From positions 868,001-932,000 of the forward strand of contig CAVRDJ010000002.1 in NCBI GenBank assembly GCA_963719875.1: a stretch of 64,000 bases of DNA, written 5' to 3'. Both the position numbers and the translations under genes were made by a program. Below the pieces are notes generated by a model. The model did not search any database. It worked only from the letters and a program-made list of their open reading frames with translations, and was not told the DNA's origin. Positions 27,693 to 36,775 of this stretch are shown piece after piece. Source of the stretch: Palsa-360 sp963719875 (GTDB lineage Bacteria; Acidobacteriota; Terriglobia; Acidiferrales; UBA7541). Each line of letters opens with the position of its first letter. Positions within the stretch are counted from its first letter, which is position 1.

Positions 27693-29045
27693 ATGACACG
27701 GCACACACGGAGAGACTTGCTGCGATTAGCGTGCTGCTCGGCGGCCGGCGCGAGCCTGGTGAGCGGACTGAGCAAACTCGGGCTGGTGAGCGCGCTGGCG
27801 CAAGGCACAACGGATTACAAAGCGCTGGTGTGCATTTTCATGTTTGGCGGAAATGACAGCAATAACATGCTCGTGCCGACAGACTCGCGGTACACGAATT
27901 ATTTGCAAGCCCGCAGCGTCTTGGCGCTGCCACAAAGCCAGCTGCTGCCGCTGCAAATCAACGGACAATCGATCTACGGATTGCACCCGAACATGCCGGA
28001 GATGCAAGGGTACTTCAACAGTCAAAAATCACTGGCCATTGTTGCGAACGTGGGAACGCTGGTGCAGCCCACGACGCAAGCGACATACCAGGCGTTTAAG
28101 AATCTGCCGGAAAATCTTTTTTCGCACTCCGACCAGCAGGACCAGTGGCAGAGCGCGCAACTCGCCGGAACACCGGTCTCCGGTTGGGCCGGCAAGGTCG
28201 CCGACAATGTCCAGACGTTAAACGCCGCCGCGCAGTTTCCGCCGATTCTCTCGATCTCCGGCAGTCCCGTCTTCTGCACCGGCATCAGCACGAGGCCTTT
28301 CTCGATGGACCCCGGCCAGCCGCCGGGTCTACAGGGATTCGATATGTCAGCGGCGTCCCAGGCCCGGTTTGCCGCGACTCAACAATTGCTGACCTTCGAC
28401 AGCGGCTTGTCGATGGTGCAGGCGGCGAACGCGGTAACGGGACAAGCGGTGAAGTTCGCGCAGGTTCTGTCGGATGCGCTGAAGAATATCCCGCCGCTGC
28501 AGACAAAATTCCCGTTCAATTATCTGGGGCAACAACTGCAGCAGGTGGCGCAGGTGATTTCCGCGCGAAGCGCCCTGGGCGTACAACGCCAGATCTTCTT
28601 CTGCGCCGTCGGCGGATTCGACACGCACGCGGACCAATTGCCGCAGCAGGTGCAGCTGCTCTCGACTGTCAGCCAGGGTATGTCGGCGTTCTATCAAGCC
28701 ACGCAGGAACTGGGAGTAGCCAATCAAGCGACCACATTTACGCTTTCCGAGTTCGGCCGCACGCTGGAGCCGGGCTCCAACGGCGGCTCGGACCACGCCT
28801 GGGGCGGCCACCAGTTGATTCTGGGAGGCGCGGTGAAGGGCAACGCGATCTACGGAACGTTCCCGACACTGGCGCTGGCCGGGCCGGACGACGCCGACCA
28901 GAATGGCCGGTGGATCCCCACGACGGCGCTGGATCAATATGCGGCGACGCTGGCGACGTGGTTTGGAGTCAGTGCAGCGAACCTGCCGTCCATTTTCCCG
29001 AACCTGGTGAATTTTTCGACCGGAAATCTGGGGTTCATGGGCTAG
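27693..29045 (+). CDS. DUF1501 family protein with Tat signal
   Basis: A 450-residue protein starting MTRHTRRDLLRLACCSAA, a twin-arginine signal peptide cleaved near ALA (about 33). The mature protein has the DUF1501 (sulfatase-like, alkaline phosphatase superfamily) pattern: LVCIFMFGGNDSNNMLVP near the start, GGFDTHADQ mid-protein, FSEFGRT written here as LSEFGRTLEPGSNGG, and DHAWGGH. It lies 16 nt after the DUF1800 gene with GAGGAG as binding site, so the two form an operon. Export in folded form suggests a bound cofactor or metal. Confidence 0.9.
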   Translation: MTRHTRRDLLRLACCSAAGASLVSGLSKLGLVSALAQGTTDYKALVCIFMFGGNDSNNMLVPTDSRYTNYLQARSVLALPQSQLLPLQINGQSIYGLHPNMPEMQGYFNSQKSLAIVANVGTLVQPTTQATYQAFKNLPENLFSHSDQQDQWQSAQLAGTPVSGWAGKVADNVQTLNAAAQFPPILSISGSPVFCTGISTRPFSMDPGQPPGLQGFDMSAASQARFAATQQLLTFDSGLSMVQAANAVTGQAVKFAQVLSDALKNIPPLQTKFPFNYLGQQLQQVAQVISARSALGVQRQIFFCAVGGFDTHADQLPQQVQLLSTVSQGMSAFYQATQELGVANQATTFTLSEFGRTLEPGSNGGSDHAWGGHQLILGGAVKGNAIYGTFPTLALAGPDDADQNGRWIPTTALDQYAATLATWFGVSAANLPSIFPNLVNFSTGNLGFMG

Positions 29046-29050
29046 CCGCG

Positions 29051-29093
29051 TAATTTATAAATTATGTAAGGTTATATTACTATTATGTAATAT
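29051..29093. promoter_or_regulatory. AT-rich palindromes upstream of the beta-barrel gene
   Basis: Two perfect inverted repeats lie in a strikingly AT-rich stretch: TAATTTATAAATTA at 29051-29064, and ATATTAC/GTAATAT at 29074-29080 and 29087-29093 with a 6-nt spacer. They are 30-75 nt before the ATG at 29125, in the right place for a promoter and a dimeric repressor site. Confidence 0.5.
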
Positions 29094-29124
29094 TGAAAAA
29101 GGAATAAGGAGTCGACGACGGCTT

Positions 29125-29724
29125 ATGAGAACGACGTTCAAACTGTGGCTCCTTCCGGTCGCGCTGGGATTGGCGTCTCAGGGACACGCACAGGGGCCCG
29201 TAGTTGCGGGGGTCGCTCCGGTGATTGACGGCGGGATCGGGTACTCATATATGCAGTCGAACGTGCCCTCGGAAGGCAACCTGGCGATGAAGGGGATCGT
29301 GGTGTCGGCAAGCGGGGATCTGAATGCGCGCTTTGGAGCGAAACTGGAAGTGGGGTATTCGCGTTCCTTCGATGCGTTTCAGACGGGCCGCGCCGCCGAC
29401 ATCTTGACGTACATGGCCGGGCCGGTTTTCTATCCGGTTCGGCGGCCCAAATTCGATATCCATGCGGAGGTGCTGCTGGGCGGGGCCAGAGAGACCGGGG
29501 TCAACTTCGAGAGCAATGGAACGCTGGTGCGGGGATTCGTAAACCATTTTGCGTGGGCGGGCGGCGCAGGATTTCAATACCGGATCTCGGAAGCTTTTTC
29601 GCTGCGCCCGGAAATAGAGTACTTCCGCACTTCATTTTTCAATTCAAACGTGACAATCCAGGGACAGACCAACTTGCGACCGTCGCTCAGCTTGATCTAC
29701 ACGTTCGGGCGGCGGCGCGAGTAA
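29125..29724 (+). CDS. Outer-membrane beta-barrel protein
   Basis: A 199-residue protein with a signal peptide (1-23, HAQ). The mature part alternates polar and hydrophobic residues in about eight strands, of the OmpA/OmpW-like porin-fold type. It contains GGIGYSYMQSN, AKLEVGYSRSF, FAWAGGAGFQYRI and a final strand SLSLIYTFG, which gives the near-C-terminal aromatic residue used for outer-membrane insertion. Function is unknown. It is preceded by an AT-rich palindromic region that may regulate it. Confidence 0.78.
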   Translation: MRTTFKLWLLPVALGLASQGHAQGPVVAGVAPVIDGGIGYSYMQSNVPSEGNLAMKGIVVSASGDLNARFGAKLEVGYSRSFDAFQTGRAADILTYMAGPVFYPVRRPKFDIHAEVLLGGARETGVNFESNGTLVRGFVNHFAWAGGAGFQYRISEAFSLRPEIEYFRTSFFNSNVTIQGQTNLRPSLSLIYTFGRRRE

Positions 29725-29960
29725 AAGCGGGTTGCCGCACATATTTCCCCGTTTGATTGGTCTGAGCTTTCAAGTGCTTTCGGGTGCCTGGAATTGTTTC
29801 GGGATTACTGCCGAAAGCATGGGTCGTGCCCGCAGGGTATGGGGATTTTATTGCGGGGAATTTTGTCATGATGGCCGTAGGAGCGCTGGCGCACATGGCA
29901 AGGTGCGCTCTCGGTGTGGATATTCGACAGTTGGGGCGCAGCCGACCTACTGTCCGTATT

Positions 29961-30497
29961 CTACAGGGATCGCAGCCTAGTGATTCGCGCAATGGCCAGC
30001 AGGACCAGGAAACTTCCTGCCAGAAATTCCAGTCGCTTCACATTGTTCGGTGTTCGCGGTCCACCGCGCGGCATATTGGCAGCCACCGGCACTAGTTTCG
30101 TGTGGTCGGCGGGATCGTAGCGCACGACGATCGGAGTTCCTTGCGGGTGGTCATTCACCCACTCTTCGAACGGCGCAATCTGGTTGGGTGGGTATTGCAA
30201 AATTTCGGGTGAGGGAACATTGGTCGAATAGACGTTCGTCGCATGCTGCTCAGCGCCCACCGCATAGTTCAAACGGCAACGGATGTAGAACTTTTCCCGC
30301 CGACCAGTGCTCGTCCGATTCAGGCCGCATTCGTCAACGTGCGCCGTCACCTCCGGCCATCGCCACTGGAGGTGTTCCTGCCAAGCCTGTGCCACCGTCA
30401 CTACCAACGCGAAGATGGTGCACAGCCCTAAAAGGATTACCAGCACCATCAATACGAGCCACAGTATTGGACCTTTTTGCGCTGTTCCCGTAATCAT
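29961..30497 (-). CDS. DUF3592 domain membrane protein
   Basis: About 178 residues from ATG 30497; a GTG at 30521 would add 8 residues. Two transmembrane helices, near residues 12-38 and 150-172, bracket an extracytoplasmic domain with the DUF3592 pattern: WPEVTAHV, then REKFYIRCRLNYAVG, then GTPIVVRYDPADHTKLV. Proteins of this layout are widespread and uncharacterised. It is a lone gene on the minus strand. Confidence 0.75.
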   Translation of the reverse strand: MITGTAQKGPILWLVLMVLVILLGLCTIFALVVTVAQAWQEHLQWRWPEVTAHVDECGLNRTSTGRREKFYIRCRLNYAVGAEQHATNVYSTNVPSPEILQYPPNQIAPFEEWVNDHPQGTPIVVRYDPADHTKLVPVAANMPRGGPRTPNNVKRLEFLAGSFLVLLAIARITRLRSL

Positions 30498-30852
30498 TAT
30501 TTCGTCCGGCGAACTCTTCACTCACGGTAAATGTCCATTTCCACACCGTGCAAACCTTCTCAATTTGACGACGCCGATTGATCACCTACAATTTCGCGCG
30601 GCTACTCCGCATTTCGCTAGGTCTCGATTAGTCGGCAGCCCGGATGTAATCCTCGGACCTACATCACGTCACAACTTGAGCCAAGTCTTACCGGAGCGTG
30701 GCTCTCGCGTCTTATGAGAGCCGCTTCCCACAATCCGGTAACGCCTTGGGGCGTGTCTGCCGGAACCCCCTTGATCTTGCTAGGGGCTGGCGAGCCACAA
30801 AATATTGGGAGGCAAGGCGGGAACCCCAGGAATTTGGGCAACGATCAAACTG
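30498..30852. other. Intergenic region, nothing recognised
   Basis: About 350 nt between two minus-strand genes. Short frames exist but lack binding sites or family resemblance. No repeat of the three families and no clear terminator were found. Confidence 0.5.
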
Positions 30853-31644
30853 CTACTTACCGGACTCCAGCATCTTTTCCGTATCGAGGAAGTTGGCGTT
30901 GTCGTCCACGCACACCACTTCCCCAATGTTCCAACCTGGTTTTAACTCGAAGTCGTTGTGCGCCACCCAAGGCTTGGCGTAAGCCTTCGGATCCTCAATC
31001 GTGAATTCAATGGACAAGGCGTCATGGCTGACCCGCCGGATGCGTTCTACCAGGTGCAGCGCGTCGCTGTGCGGATGGCCGTCCCCGTCGAGCCAAGTCC
31101 TATCGTTGAAACCAACCGTATCCACCACGAGCGTATCCCCTTCCCACCTGCCGATCGAGTCTCCCATGAACGAGGGAGTTAGGTCCGGGGAATGTTGCCG
31201 CCCATCCGTGAAGATTTGGCGTACAAAGTGGTCGTACTCGAAGAACATGATCACCCGGCCGGGGATCTGCATAATCTCCAACGGTTGCCCGACTCGCATA
31301 ATGTAGATCCGTGGCACGCCGGGGGGAAAACACTTGGTCACCGGATCGTTTGATTCCGATAAGGGCACTCCGCGCGGGCCGACGTTTGGTTTGGCGGCCT
31401 CATATTTCGCCCGCCCCCAAGGCGTCATCGGAGGCTCCTGATTGGTAAGGGTTCCTGATATCTCATACATGGTGTATCGTCGAGCGTTATCGGGCGGCCG
31501 CCGCGATCGCCTCCAAACCCCCGTGAGGTCCGGCGCAGGAGCCTTTGCTTCTCCCCGTGGCTCAGCAGTTTGAGCGAGTACGCATGACACGAGGATGAGC
31601 GCTGCCATTGCGGCCACCGCCGATCCCACCAGCCGTTTGCGCAT
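30853..31644 (-). CDS. Secreted acidobacterial protein of unknown function (paralogue of 2604-3407)
   Basis: The start at ATG 31644 is preceded by GGAGG and gives a signal peptide with a possible lipobox (ILVSC). The 263-residue protein shares its core with the gene at 2604-3407: EIMQIPGRVIMFFEYDH, then WEGDTLVVDTVGFND, then TIEDPKAYAKPW. The DUF6152 gene lies 97 nt upstream on the same strand, an arrangement I associate with this family in Acidobacteriota. No catalytic motif is apparent and the function is unknown. Confidence 0.75.
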   Translation of the reverse strand: MRKRLVGSAVAAMAALILVSCVLAQTAEPRGEAKAPAPDLTGVWRRSRRPPDNARRYTMYEISGTLTNQEPPMTPWGRAKYEAAKPNVGPRGVPLSESNDPVTKCFPPGVPRIYIMRVGQPLEIMQIPGRVIMFFEYDHFVRQIFTDGRQHSPDLTPSFMGDSIGRWEGDTLVVDTVGFNDRTWLDGDGHPHSDALHLVERIRRVSHDALSIEFTIEDPKAYAKPWVAHNDFELKPGWNIGEVVCVDDNANFLDTEKMLESGK

Positions 31645-31741
31645 CACAAAACTCCTCCCAGACTCCAAATTCCTGATTCCCACACAGGCCGCGATCCCCG
31701 CATATCGAAGCAAATCGTCACGCGAGCATGCGGAGCAACCC

Positions 31742-32146
31742 CTATTGACCTGCGTAATCTTCGCCGCTCTGGATGGTCAACTCCTTGCCGGTAGGAAACA
31801 CAATCTTTTTGAGACGAAGGATATGCGTGCCGTTTTTCGAGAGATTGCCTGTCACTGTGATCTGATCCCCCGGCTTAAGCGAATCTTTGGTCCAGCCATT
31901 CCTGGTCAGGCCCAACGGGCTAACCGATTCCACGATGTACTTTTGGGTTTTGCCCGCCGTTTCATTTACCTCCATATCAATTTCAGCGTGCGGATTCACC
32001 CACCGGATACTCGTTACGGTTCCCTTCAAGGTCATCATCTTTGATATGTCGTACGACGCCGCACCGTGGTGCGCAAAGATGGGAACGGAAACCAAGAGGA
32101 GAACAACGGCACCCAAAGCAGGAGGACCTGAGAGCTTAATTTTCAC
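31742..32146 (-). CDS. DUF6152 family secreted protein
   Basis: The GTG start at 32146 has GGAGG at 6 nt. The 134-residue product has a signal peptide ending at FAHHGAASYD; the HH pair right after cleavage is characteristic of DUF6152. The mature domain is a small beta-barrel resembling an OB fold (LKGTVTSIRWVNPHAEIDM, GDQITVTGNL). It could bind a ligand or metal through the N-terminal histidines, but nothing is established. The downstream gene at 30853 is its usual partner. Confidence 0.85.
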   Translation of the reverse strand: MKIKLSGPPALGAVVLLLVSVPIFAHHGAASYDISKMMTLKGTVTSIRWVNPHAEIDMEVNETAGKTQKYIVESVSPLGLTRNGWTKDSLKPGDQITVTGNLSKNGTHILRLKKIVFPTGKELTIQSGEDYAGQ

Positions 32147-32556
32147 GGGGAACCTCCAATTGCGGGCAAGTTTTTCAATTCCACCGTGACTTGTCAATGG
32201 AATAATCCCTGGACTGAGGATTCGGAAAAAGTCCCGATATAAGTTCTCCCCGGAGGCGTGCGAAAACTAAACGAGCGCTGGGGGCGCAGCGGCGAATGTC
32301 AATGGCTGGAGAAACGAGATCCTTCTGGTCTCAGGGATAGACTCAACAGGCTGCGGAATGACTTAAATTTTTGTCATTCCGAGGCGCGCTGCGCGCCGAG
32401 GAATCTCTCTTTTGCTGCACTTAAACCGAAGAGAGATTCCTCGCTTTGCTCGGAATGACAAAATAGATCAATTTTTCCGCAGCCTATCAGGTCAGACGGA
32501 ATTGCTTGCCGAAGGACCGATCGAATTTACAGTCCTCCGGCAAACGGAAATTGAAG
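32147..32556. other. Intergenic region with a family-3 repeat
   Basis: About 400 nt without a gene. A family-3 element fills 32347-32487. The remainder shows no clear signal. Confidence 0.6.
32347..32487. repeat. Intergenic palindromic repeat, family 3
   Basis: About 140 bp with outer ends CAGGCTGCGGAA and TTCCGCAGCCTA. The inner arms are TTGTCATTCCGAG and its complement CTCGGAATGACAA, then GAGGAATCTCTC and GAGAGATTCCTC around a short loop. Copies are at 19008-19150 and 44254-44397. Confidence 0.9.
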
Positions 32557-33798
32557 TTAGTTTTCCAGCTGAACTTCCATGATTTCGCCGGGAAGGCGAA
32601 CCATCCCTGAAATCGGCCCCGAGGCGGATGCCAACGGGAAGCGATGCACTACGGGAGTGGTGCGTTCCTTTCTTTCCGGAAAGCTGCTGCCGTCGGCCTG
32701 CATCCTCTCCATCCGGATGCCGAGCGTGCGCTCGAGCAGGAGCAACTCGGAACGTTGTTCCCGGCCGAAGAGCGTGGAAGCGACTCCACTCTTTCCCGCG
32801 CGGCCTGTGCGGCCCACGCGATGAATGAAGTTCTCCGCAATTTCCGGCAGATCGTAGTTGATGACGTGTGCGATGTCCTGCACGTGAATGCCGCGAGCCG
32901 CAACGTCCGTGGCAATGAGGATGCGGTAGCGTCCCTGTTGAAAGCCCGTGAGAGCCGCGGTTCGCTGGGATTGCGAGCGGTCGCCATGAATCACGGCGGC
33001 GGCGAATCCTTCGCGATTGAGGTTCCGGGCCAGCTTGTCGGTCCCGCGCTTGGTGCGAGCGAAGACCAGAACTCGTCCGGACTCTTTTCCGAGCAAATGC
33101 TGCAGCAACTCCTGCTTGCGGTCGCCGGAAACTTCAAACGCCTGGACGCGAACGTTGTCCGCAGGTTTGAGAGTGGACCCGAACGCGAGGCGCACCGGGT
33201 TTCTCATGTAGTCATTCACAAGATGAACGACGGAAGCCTCGAGCGTCGCCGAAAAGCACAACGTCTGGCGCTCCTTGGGAAGCACCGCTGCGATCCTGCG
33301 AATCGCCGGGAGGAAACCCATGTCGAGCATGCGGTCGGACTCATCGAGGACGAGGACCTTTAGTCCGCGAAAATTGAAGAGGTTGCGGCCGAGGTAGTCT
33401 TCCAGGCGTCCCGGAGTGGCGACCACGAGCCGTGCTCCCGCGCGAATCGCGGCAAGCTGCTTGGCCTCGGGCAATCCGCCCACGACCAGCGCCGCGGGGG
33501 ACAATTGCTTCCCGCGCAACGCGTTGTACTGATCCACGACCTGCATGGCGAGTTCGCGCGTGGGAACGAGCACGAGCGCTTCGATTCCCTTCGCTTTCGA
33601 TGCAAGCAGGCGCTCGATGATCGGGACGAGGAACGCCAGCGTCTTGCCGGTTCCTGTCTGCGCGGTCGCGAGCACGTCCTTGCCTTCCAGCGCCTGCGGG
33701 ATCGCCGCGGCCTGGACCGGAGTCGGCGTCGCAAAATGTGCAAGTGACAGCCGCTCCTTGGTGTAATTGGAAATCTGTAATTCTGAAAAATTCTGCAT
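32557..33798 (-). CDS. DEAD-box ATP-dependent RNA helicase, RhlE-like, with DESD in motif II
   Basis: A 413-residue cytoplasmic RNA helicase with the canonical motifs: Q motif (FATPTPVQAAAIP), motif I (ATAQTGTGKT), Ia (PTRELAMQ), TPGRL, motif II (LVLDESDRMLDMGF), SAT in motif III, and HRVGRTGRAG in motif VI. The third residue of DEAD is Ser instead of Ala, which should not affect the acidic pair. The start at ATG 33798 matches where the family begins; an upstream frame is basic and unlike it. RhlE-type helicases act in ribosome assembly and RNA decay. Confidence 0.92.
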   Translation of the reverse strand: MQNFSELQISNYTKERLSLAHFATPTPVQAAAIPQALEGKDVLATAQTGTGKTLAFLVPIIERLLASKAKGIEALVLVPTRELAMQVVDQYNALRGKQLSPAALVVGGLPEAKQLAAIRAGARLVVATPGRLEDYLGRNLFNFRGLKVLVLDESDRMLDMGFLPAIRRIAAVLPKERQTLCFSATLEASVVHLVNDYMRNPVRLAFGSTLKPADNVRVQAFEVSGDRKQELLQHLLGKESGRVLVFARTKRGTDKLARNLNREGFAAAVIHGDRSQSQRTAALTGFQQGRYRILIATDVAARGIHVQDIAHVINYDLPEIAENFIHRVGRTGRAGKSGVASTLFGREQRSELLLLERTLGIRMERMQADGSSFPERKERTTPVVHRFPLASASGPISGMVRLPGEIMEVQLEN

Positions 33799-34093
33799 GT
33801 TTCTATCTTGTCTTTTCTGGTGGCGGGAGCTGTCGCGGCACACACGAGTTTTCGCGCGTGCTCGCAACTGGCAATGCCAGTCCTAGTTTGAATTACGCTG
33901 AAAACTCACGGAGGAAATAAGAGGCGGGGTTATCTCAAATCGAACACGAACCAGAGGAACCACACCAAACAACCGATGTATCAAGCGCAATCGAAGTATA
34001 CCACACTTCCCACGGAAATCACGGAGAAAAATTGCGCGGCGGGTTAACTCCTGATTCCCGCCGCGGCAATTGAAGGATAAGAAGAGACTTAGG
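33799..34093. other. Intergenic region, nothing recognised
   Basis: Nearly 300 nt between two minus-strand genes. No gene, repeat family or convincing terminator was seen. The helicase promoter should lie here. Confidence 0.4.
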
Positions 34094-34822
34094 CTACTTC
34101 TTTCTCACCTCGAGAGGTTCTTCCAATTGAAAGGTAAGTTTAGTCTCGGGTGAGATGGTGATGTCCTTGTCGCCCGTAAACGCAGCGCCAGCGGTGCCTG
34201 CGCCGGCTCCCGCTCCGGCTCCGATCGCTGCGCCCTTGCCGCCTCCGGCAAGCGCACCAATGATAGCGCCCACTGCCGCGCCACCACCTGCCCCGACTGC
34301 TGTCCGCTTCCCTCGGCCCTTGCCGGATTCGGTTACTTCAGTCGTTTTCAGCCGGTATTCTTCCCCACGCACCGTGACAGTCTTGAGGGTCACCGTGATT
34401 GCCGCGTTCCCCTTGAACTTGCCTGCGGACTTGGCGTCGATCACAGTTCCGGTGGCCTTCGCACCCTTGGGAATCACGACTCTGTCACCGACCACAACCG
34501 GCTCCGCGATAGAAGCGTCGAAGCGGTCTCCCGAATTGCTGGTTTTCGAGCTGACGGATTCGTCGGCGGTGACCACGATTTTGTTGCCCGCCTTCACCAC
34601 AATCGGCTTCGGGGCGACAGCCGGTTCAGGGATGGATCCCGGGGCATTTTGCGCGCCGGTACTCTCAGGGGAAGGCGCGTTCGCTGGGGATGAAACAGCG
34701 GCATTCCCAGAGTTCCCGTTGGAAGAGGCAGTGGCATCAGGCGAAGTGGCCGAATTGCGGCAACCAATTAGAGTAAGAATACTGACGATCATGAGATAGC
34801 GAACCAAGGGTTTGTGCCACAT
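34094..34822 (-). CDS. Lipoprotein with glycine-zipper segment
   Basis: A 242-residue protein with a lipobox (LTLIGC, Cys21). A Ser/Asn/Pro-rich linker (22-75) follows, then a beta-rich domain (about 76-165; AGNKIVVTADESVSS, VVIPKGAKATGTV). A glycine-zipper stretch (about 173-212; alternating G/A with GAGGGAAVGAIIGALAGGG) could insert into a membrane. It resembles SlyB/Rcs-type glycine-zipper lipoproteins only in that last part. Its role is unknown. It is a single gene. Confidence 0.75.
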   Translation of the reverse strand: MWHKPLVRYLMIVSILTLIGCRNSATSPDATASSNGNSGNAAVSSPANAPSPESTGAQNAPGSIPEPAVAPKPIVVKAGNKIVVTADESVSSKTSNSGDRFDASIAEPVVVGDRVVIPKGAKATGTVIDAKSAGKFKGNAAITVTLKTVTVRGEEYRLKTTEVTESGKGRGKRTAVGAGGGAAVGAIIGALAGGGKGAAIGAGAGAGAGTAGAAFTGDKDITISPETKLTFQLEEPLEVRKK

Positions 34823-35012
34823 CGTTGAACCTCCGATTCAATTGGGGCGGTAAGAAAATGATATCAGGGGACGGTATCCTGACGCACCTGATTCTGTGGT
34901 CCTTGTGCCCTATCCGTGAAACGAACTGCGCTGCTTGCAGATCCGGAGCGGTCGTGGCACGATCGTTTTAGGTTCATCAGGCGGACTGAGGGTTTGCGTT
35001 CAGAGAAACTCA

Positions 35013-35339
35013 ATGGAAACCGACAAGACCATCGTTCTGACCCCGGCAGAGGCCCCTACGCCCTTGCAGCGCCACTCCCGCGCGAAGATGGCGATTGCCT
35101 TTGGCGTGGCTGCGGTTTCGGATGTCCTCTCCATCTGGCTTACGTTTGCCCCGCCTTTCCAGTGGGCGCTCGATCTGGCCACTGCCTTCGCTCTTTTCCT
35201 GATTCTCGGCAGGCGATGGGCCCTGCTCCCTGGACTCGTCGCCGAAGCGATTCCCGGCATGGGAGTATTTCCCGTGTGGGTCCTGGTCATACTTTCAATT
35301 ATTATCTACGACGGCATTAAGAAGCCGCAGAAATCTTAG
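35013..35339 (+). CDS. Small membrane protein of unknown function
   Basis: A 108-residue protein starting METDKTIVLTPAEAP with two or three hydrophobic segments (about 27-48, 52-68 and 80-100). They contain few charged residues, and a short basic tail ends the protein. It resembles small uncharacterised membrane proteins that are widely distributed. No partner gene is next to it. A family-1 repeat follows 35 nt after its stop. Confidence 0.65.
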   Translation: METDKTIVLTPAEAPTPLQRHSRAKMAIAFGVAAVSDVLSIWLTFAPPFQWALDLATAFALFLILGRRWALLPGLVAEAIPGMGVFPVWVLVILSIIIYDGIKKPQKS

Positions 35340-35374
35340 TCCGAATTTCTCACCGTTGCGCGTTGGCGGGTCTG

Positions 35375-35446
35375 GTAGCGCGGGCTTTAGCCTGCGGGGG
35401 TTCGTCCTTGCAAGGACCAAAACCCGCAAGCTGAAGCTCGCGCTAC
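35375..35446. repeat. Intergenic palindromic repeat, family 1
   Basis: A 72-bp copy starting GTAGCGCGGGCTTTAGCCTG and ending CGCGCTAC, with the usual TTCGTCCTTGCAAGGAC centre. A few arm mismatches are compensatory or slightly weaken pairing. Confidence 0.9.
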
Positions 35447-35522
35447 TCAAGCCGAAAGTTAGAACCATGTTGCCCGGCGACAGTGAAACCAGTATGCTTC
35501 CGGGAGATTTGGTGGAGATCCC

Positions 35523-36656
35523 ATGAACAACTATTCGAATTCGCTTTCTCGGCGAAGTTTCTTGACGGGCGCATCGTCGCTCGGCGCGTTGTACGCTGCG
35601 TCAAAATTCGCGCTCCCGCTGCCCGCGATGGCCCGGCCGCTGCTCGATGACCCGCGCATCGCCCCGCAGCCGATTGCCGACAAGGGTTTTGCCTCCATTC
35701 GAAAGATCGGAAACGGCTTGTACGCCTTGATTTCCGACCGCTCGAAGGGTCTGCAAACACGTTCGAATGGCGGATTTCTGATCGGCCGCGATGCAGCGCT
35801 CATGGTCGAGGGATTTCAGACGACCATCGGCTCGACCTTTCAATTGGAAACGCTGCGCACGGTCACGCAAGTGCCCGTCCGCGCGGCGCTCAACACGCAC
35901 TGGCACTTCGACCACACGCTGGGGAATTCAGTCTATGGCGGCGCGGGGATCCCCGTTTGGGCACACGCCGATGCGGCATCGCGCATGGCGGCGTACTATC
36001 CCAAATGGCAGTCCGAAGACCTCGCCACGTTTCTCGCTCCGTGGGAGAAGCGCGTGCGCGACGCCAAGACTGACAGCCAGCGGGAACATGCCAAGAGCGA
36101 TATCGAAGGCTTGACCGGGATGTTCAAGCCCGTGAGCGAAACGGTTCTCGCGCTGCCCAATCATCCGCTCGATCCCGCAAAAATGCCCATGGAAGTTGAC
36201 CTCGGCGGCCTTACGGTCGTGATCGAAACCTACATCGGCCACACGGACACCGACCTGATTTTCCGCGTGCCCGATCAAAACATCATTTACACCGGAGATT
36301 TGCTTACTGGCGGTCAATACCCCGTCAACATCAACGGCTATCCGACAAAGTGGCGCGCGACGCTGGCCAAGTTTGCGACCTTCAATAAAAACACGCTCTT
36401 CGTTCCAGGCCACGGCCAGGTCATGGGGCTCGAAGGCGTTGCGGAGATGCGCGCCTGCTTTGACGACATCGCCGAACATGCCGAAAAATCATACAAGGCC
36501 GGCGTACCCGTGGAAGATGCCGTGGAGCAGTACGCCGTTCCCGACAAGTACAAAAACTATCGCATGTTTTCCTGGGGATTCGCCATCGGCCGCACCTACG
36601 AACAGCTTTACGCCGAGTGGTCCGGCAAGCCTGTCCAAATATTGAATTATTCTTAG
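35523..36656 (+). CDS. Tat-exported metallo-beta-lactamase-fold hydrolase
   Basis: A 377-residue protein with a twin-arginine signal (SRRSFLTGASSLGALYA) and an MBL fold. The zinc-binding HWHFDH motif is present (about residues 121-126). Further metal ligands follow in the pattern GHTDTD and GD (YTGDLL), with a final PGHG (FVPGHGQV). Unlike RNase or glyoxalase MBL proteins it is exported, resembling B3-like or SoxH/quinoprotein-relay hydrolases. Substrate is unknown, and beta-lactam resistance should not be assumed. It is a single gene. Confidence 0.85.
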   Translation: MNNYSNSLSRRSFLTGASSLGALYAASKFALPLPAMARPLLDDPRIAPQPIADKGFASIRKIGNGLYALISDRSKGLQTRSNGGFLIGRDAALMVEGFQTTIGSTFQLETLRTVTQVPVRAALNTHWHFDHTLGNSVYGGAGIPVWAHADAASRMAAYYPKWQSEDLATFLAPWEKRVRDAKTDSQREHAKSDIEGLTGMFKPVSETVLALPNHPLDPAKMPMEVDLGGLTVVIETYIGHTDTDLIFRVPDQNIIYTGDLLTGGQYPVNINGYPTKWRATLAKFATFNKNTLFVPGHGQVMGLEGVAEMRACFDDIAEHAEKSYKAGVPVEDAVEQYAVPDKYKNYRMFSWGFAIGRTYEQLYAEWSGKPVQILNYS

Positions 36657-36775
36657 CCACCGATTCCTTCGCTGTGCGGGTCTCCGCGAATTTTCGGCCT
36701 CCAAGAGAAATGGGGGACGAACCGGGCGGTTCATCCCCCTTGCTGGGTGGGTGCTACTGGGCGGGGATTCGGGGT

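Noticed and set aside
35523..36656. Reading the MBL-fold protein as a beta-lactamase
   Set aside because: The HWHFDH motif occurs in many hydrolases; a Tat signal and lack of specific residues leave the substrate open.
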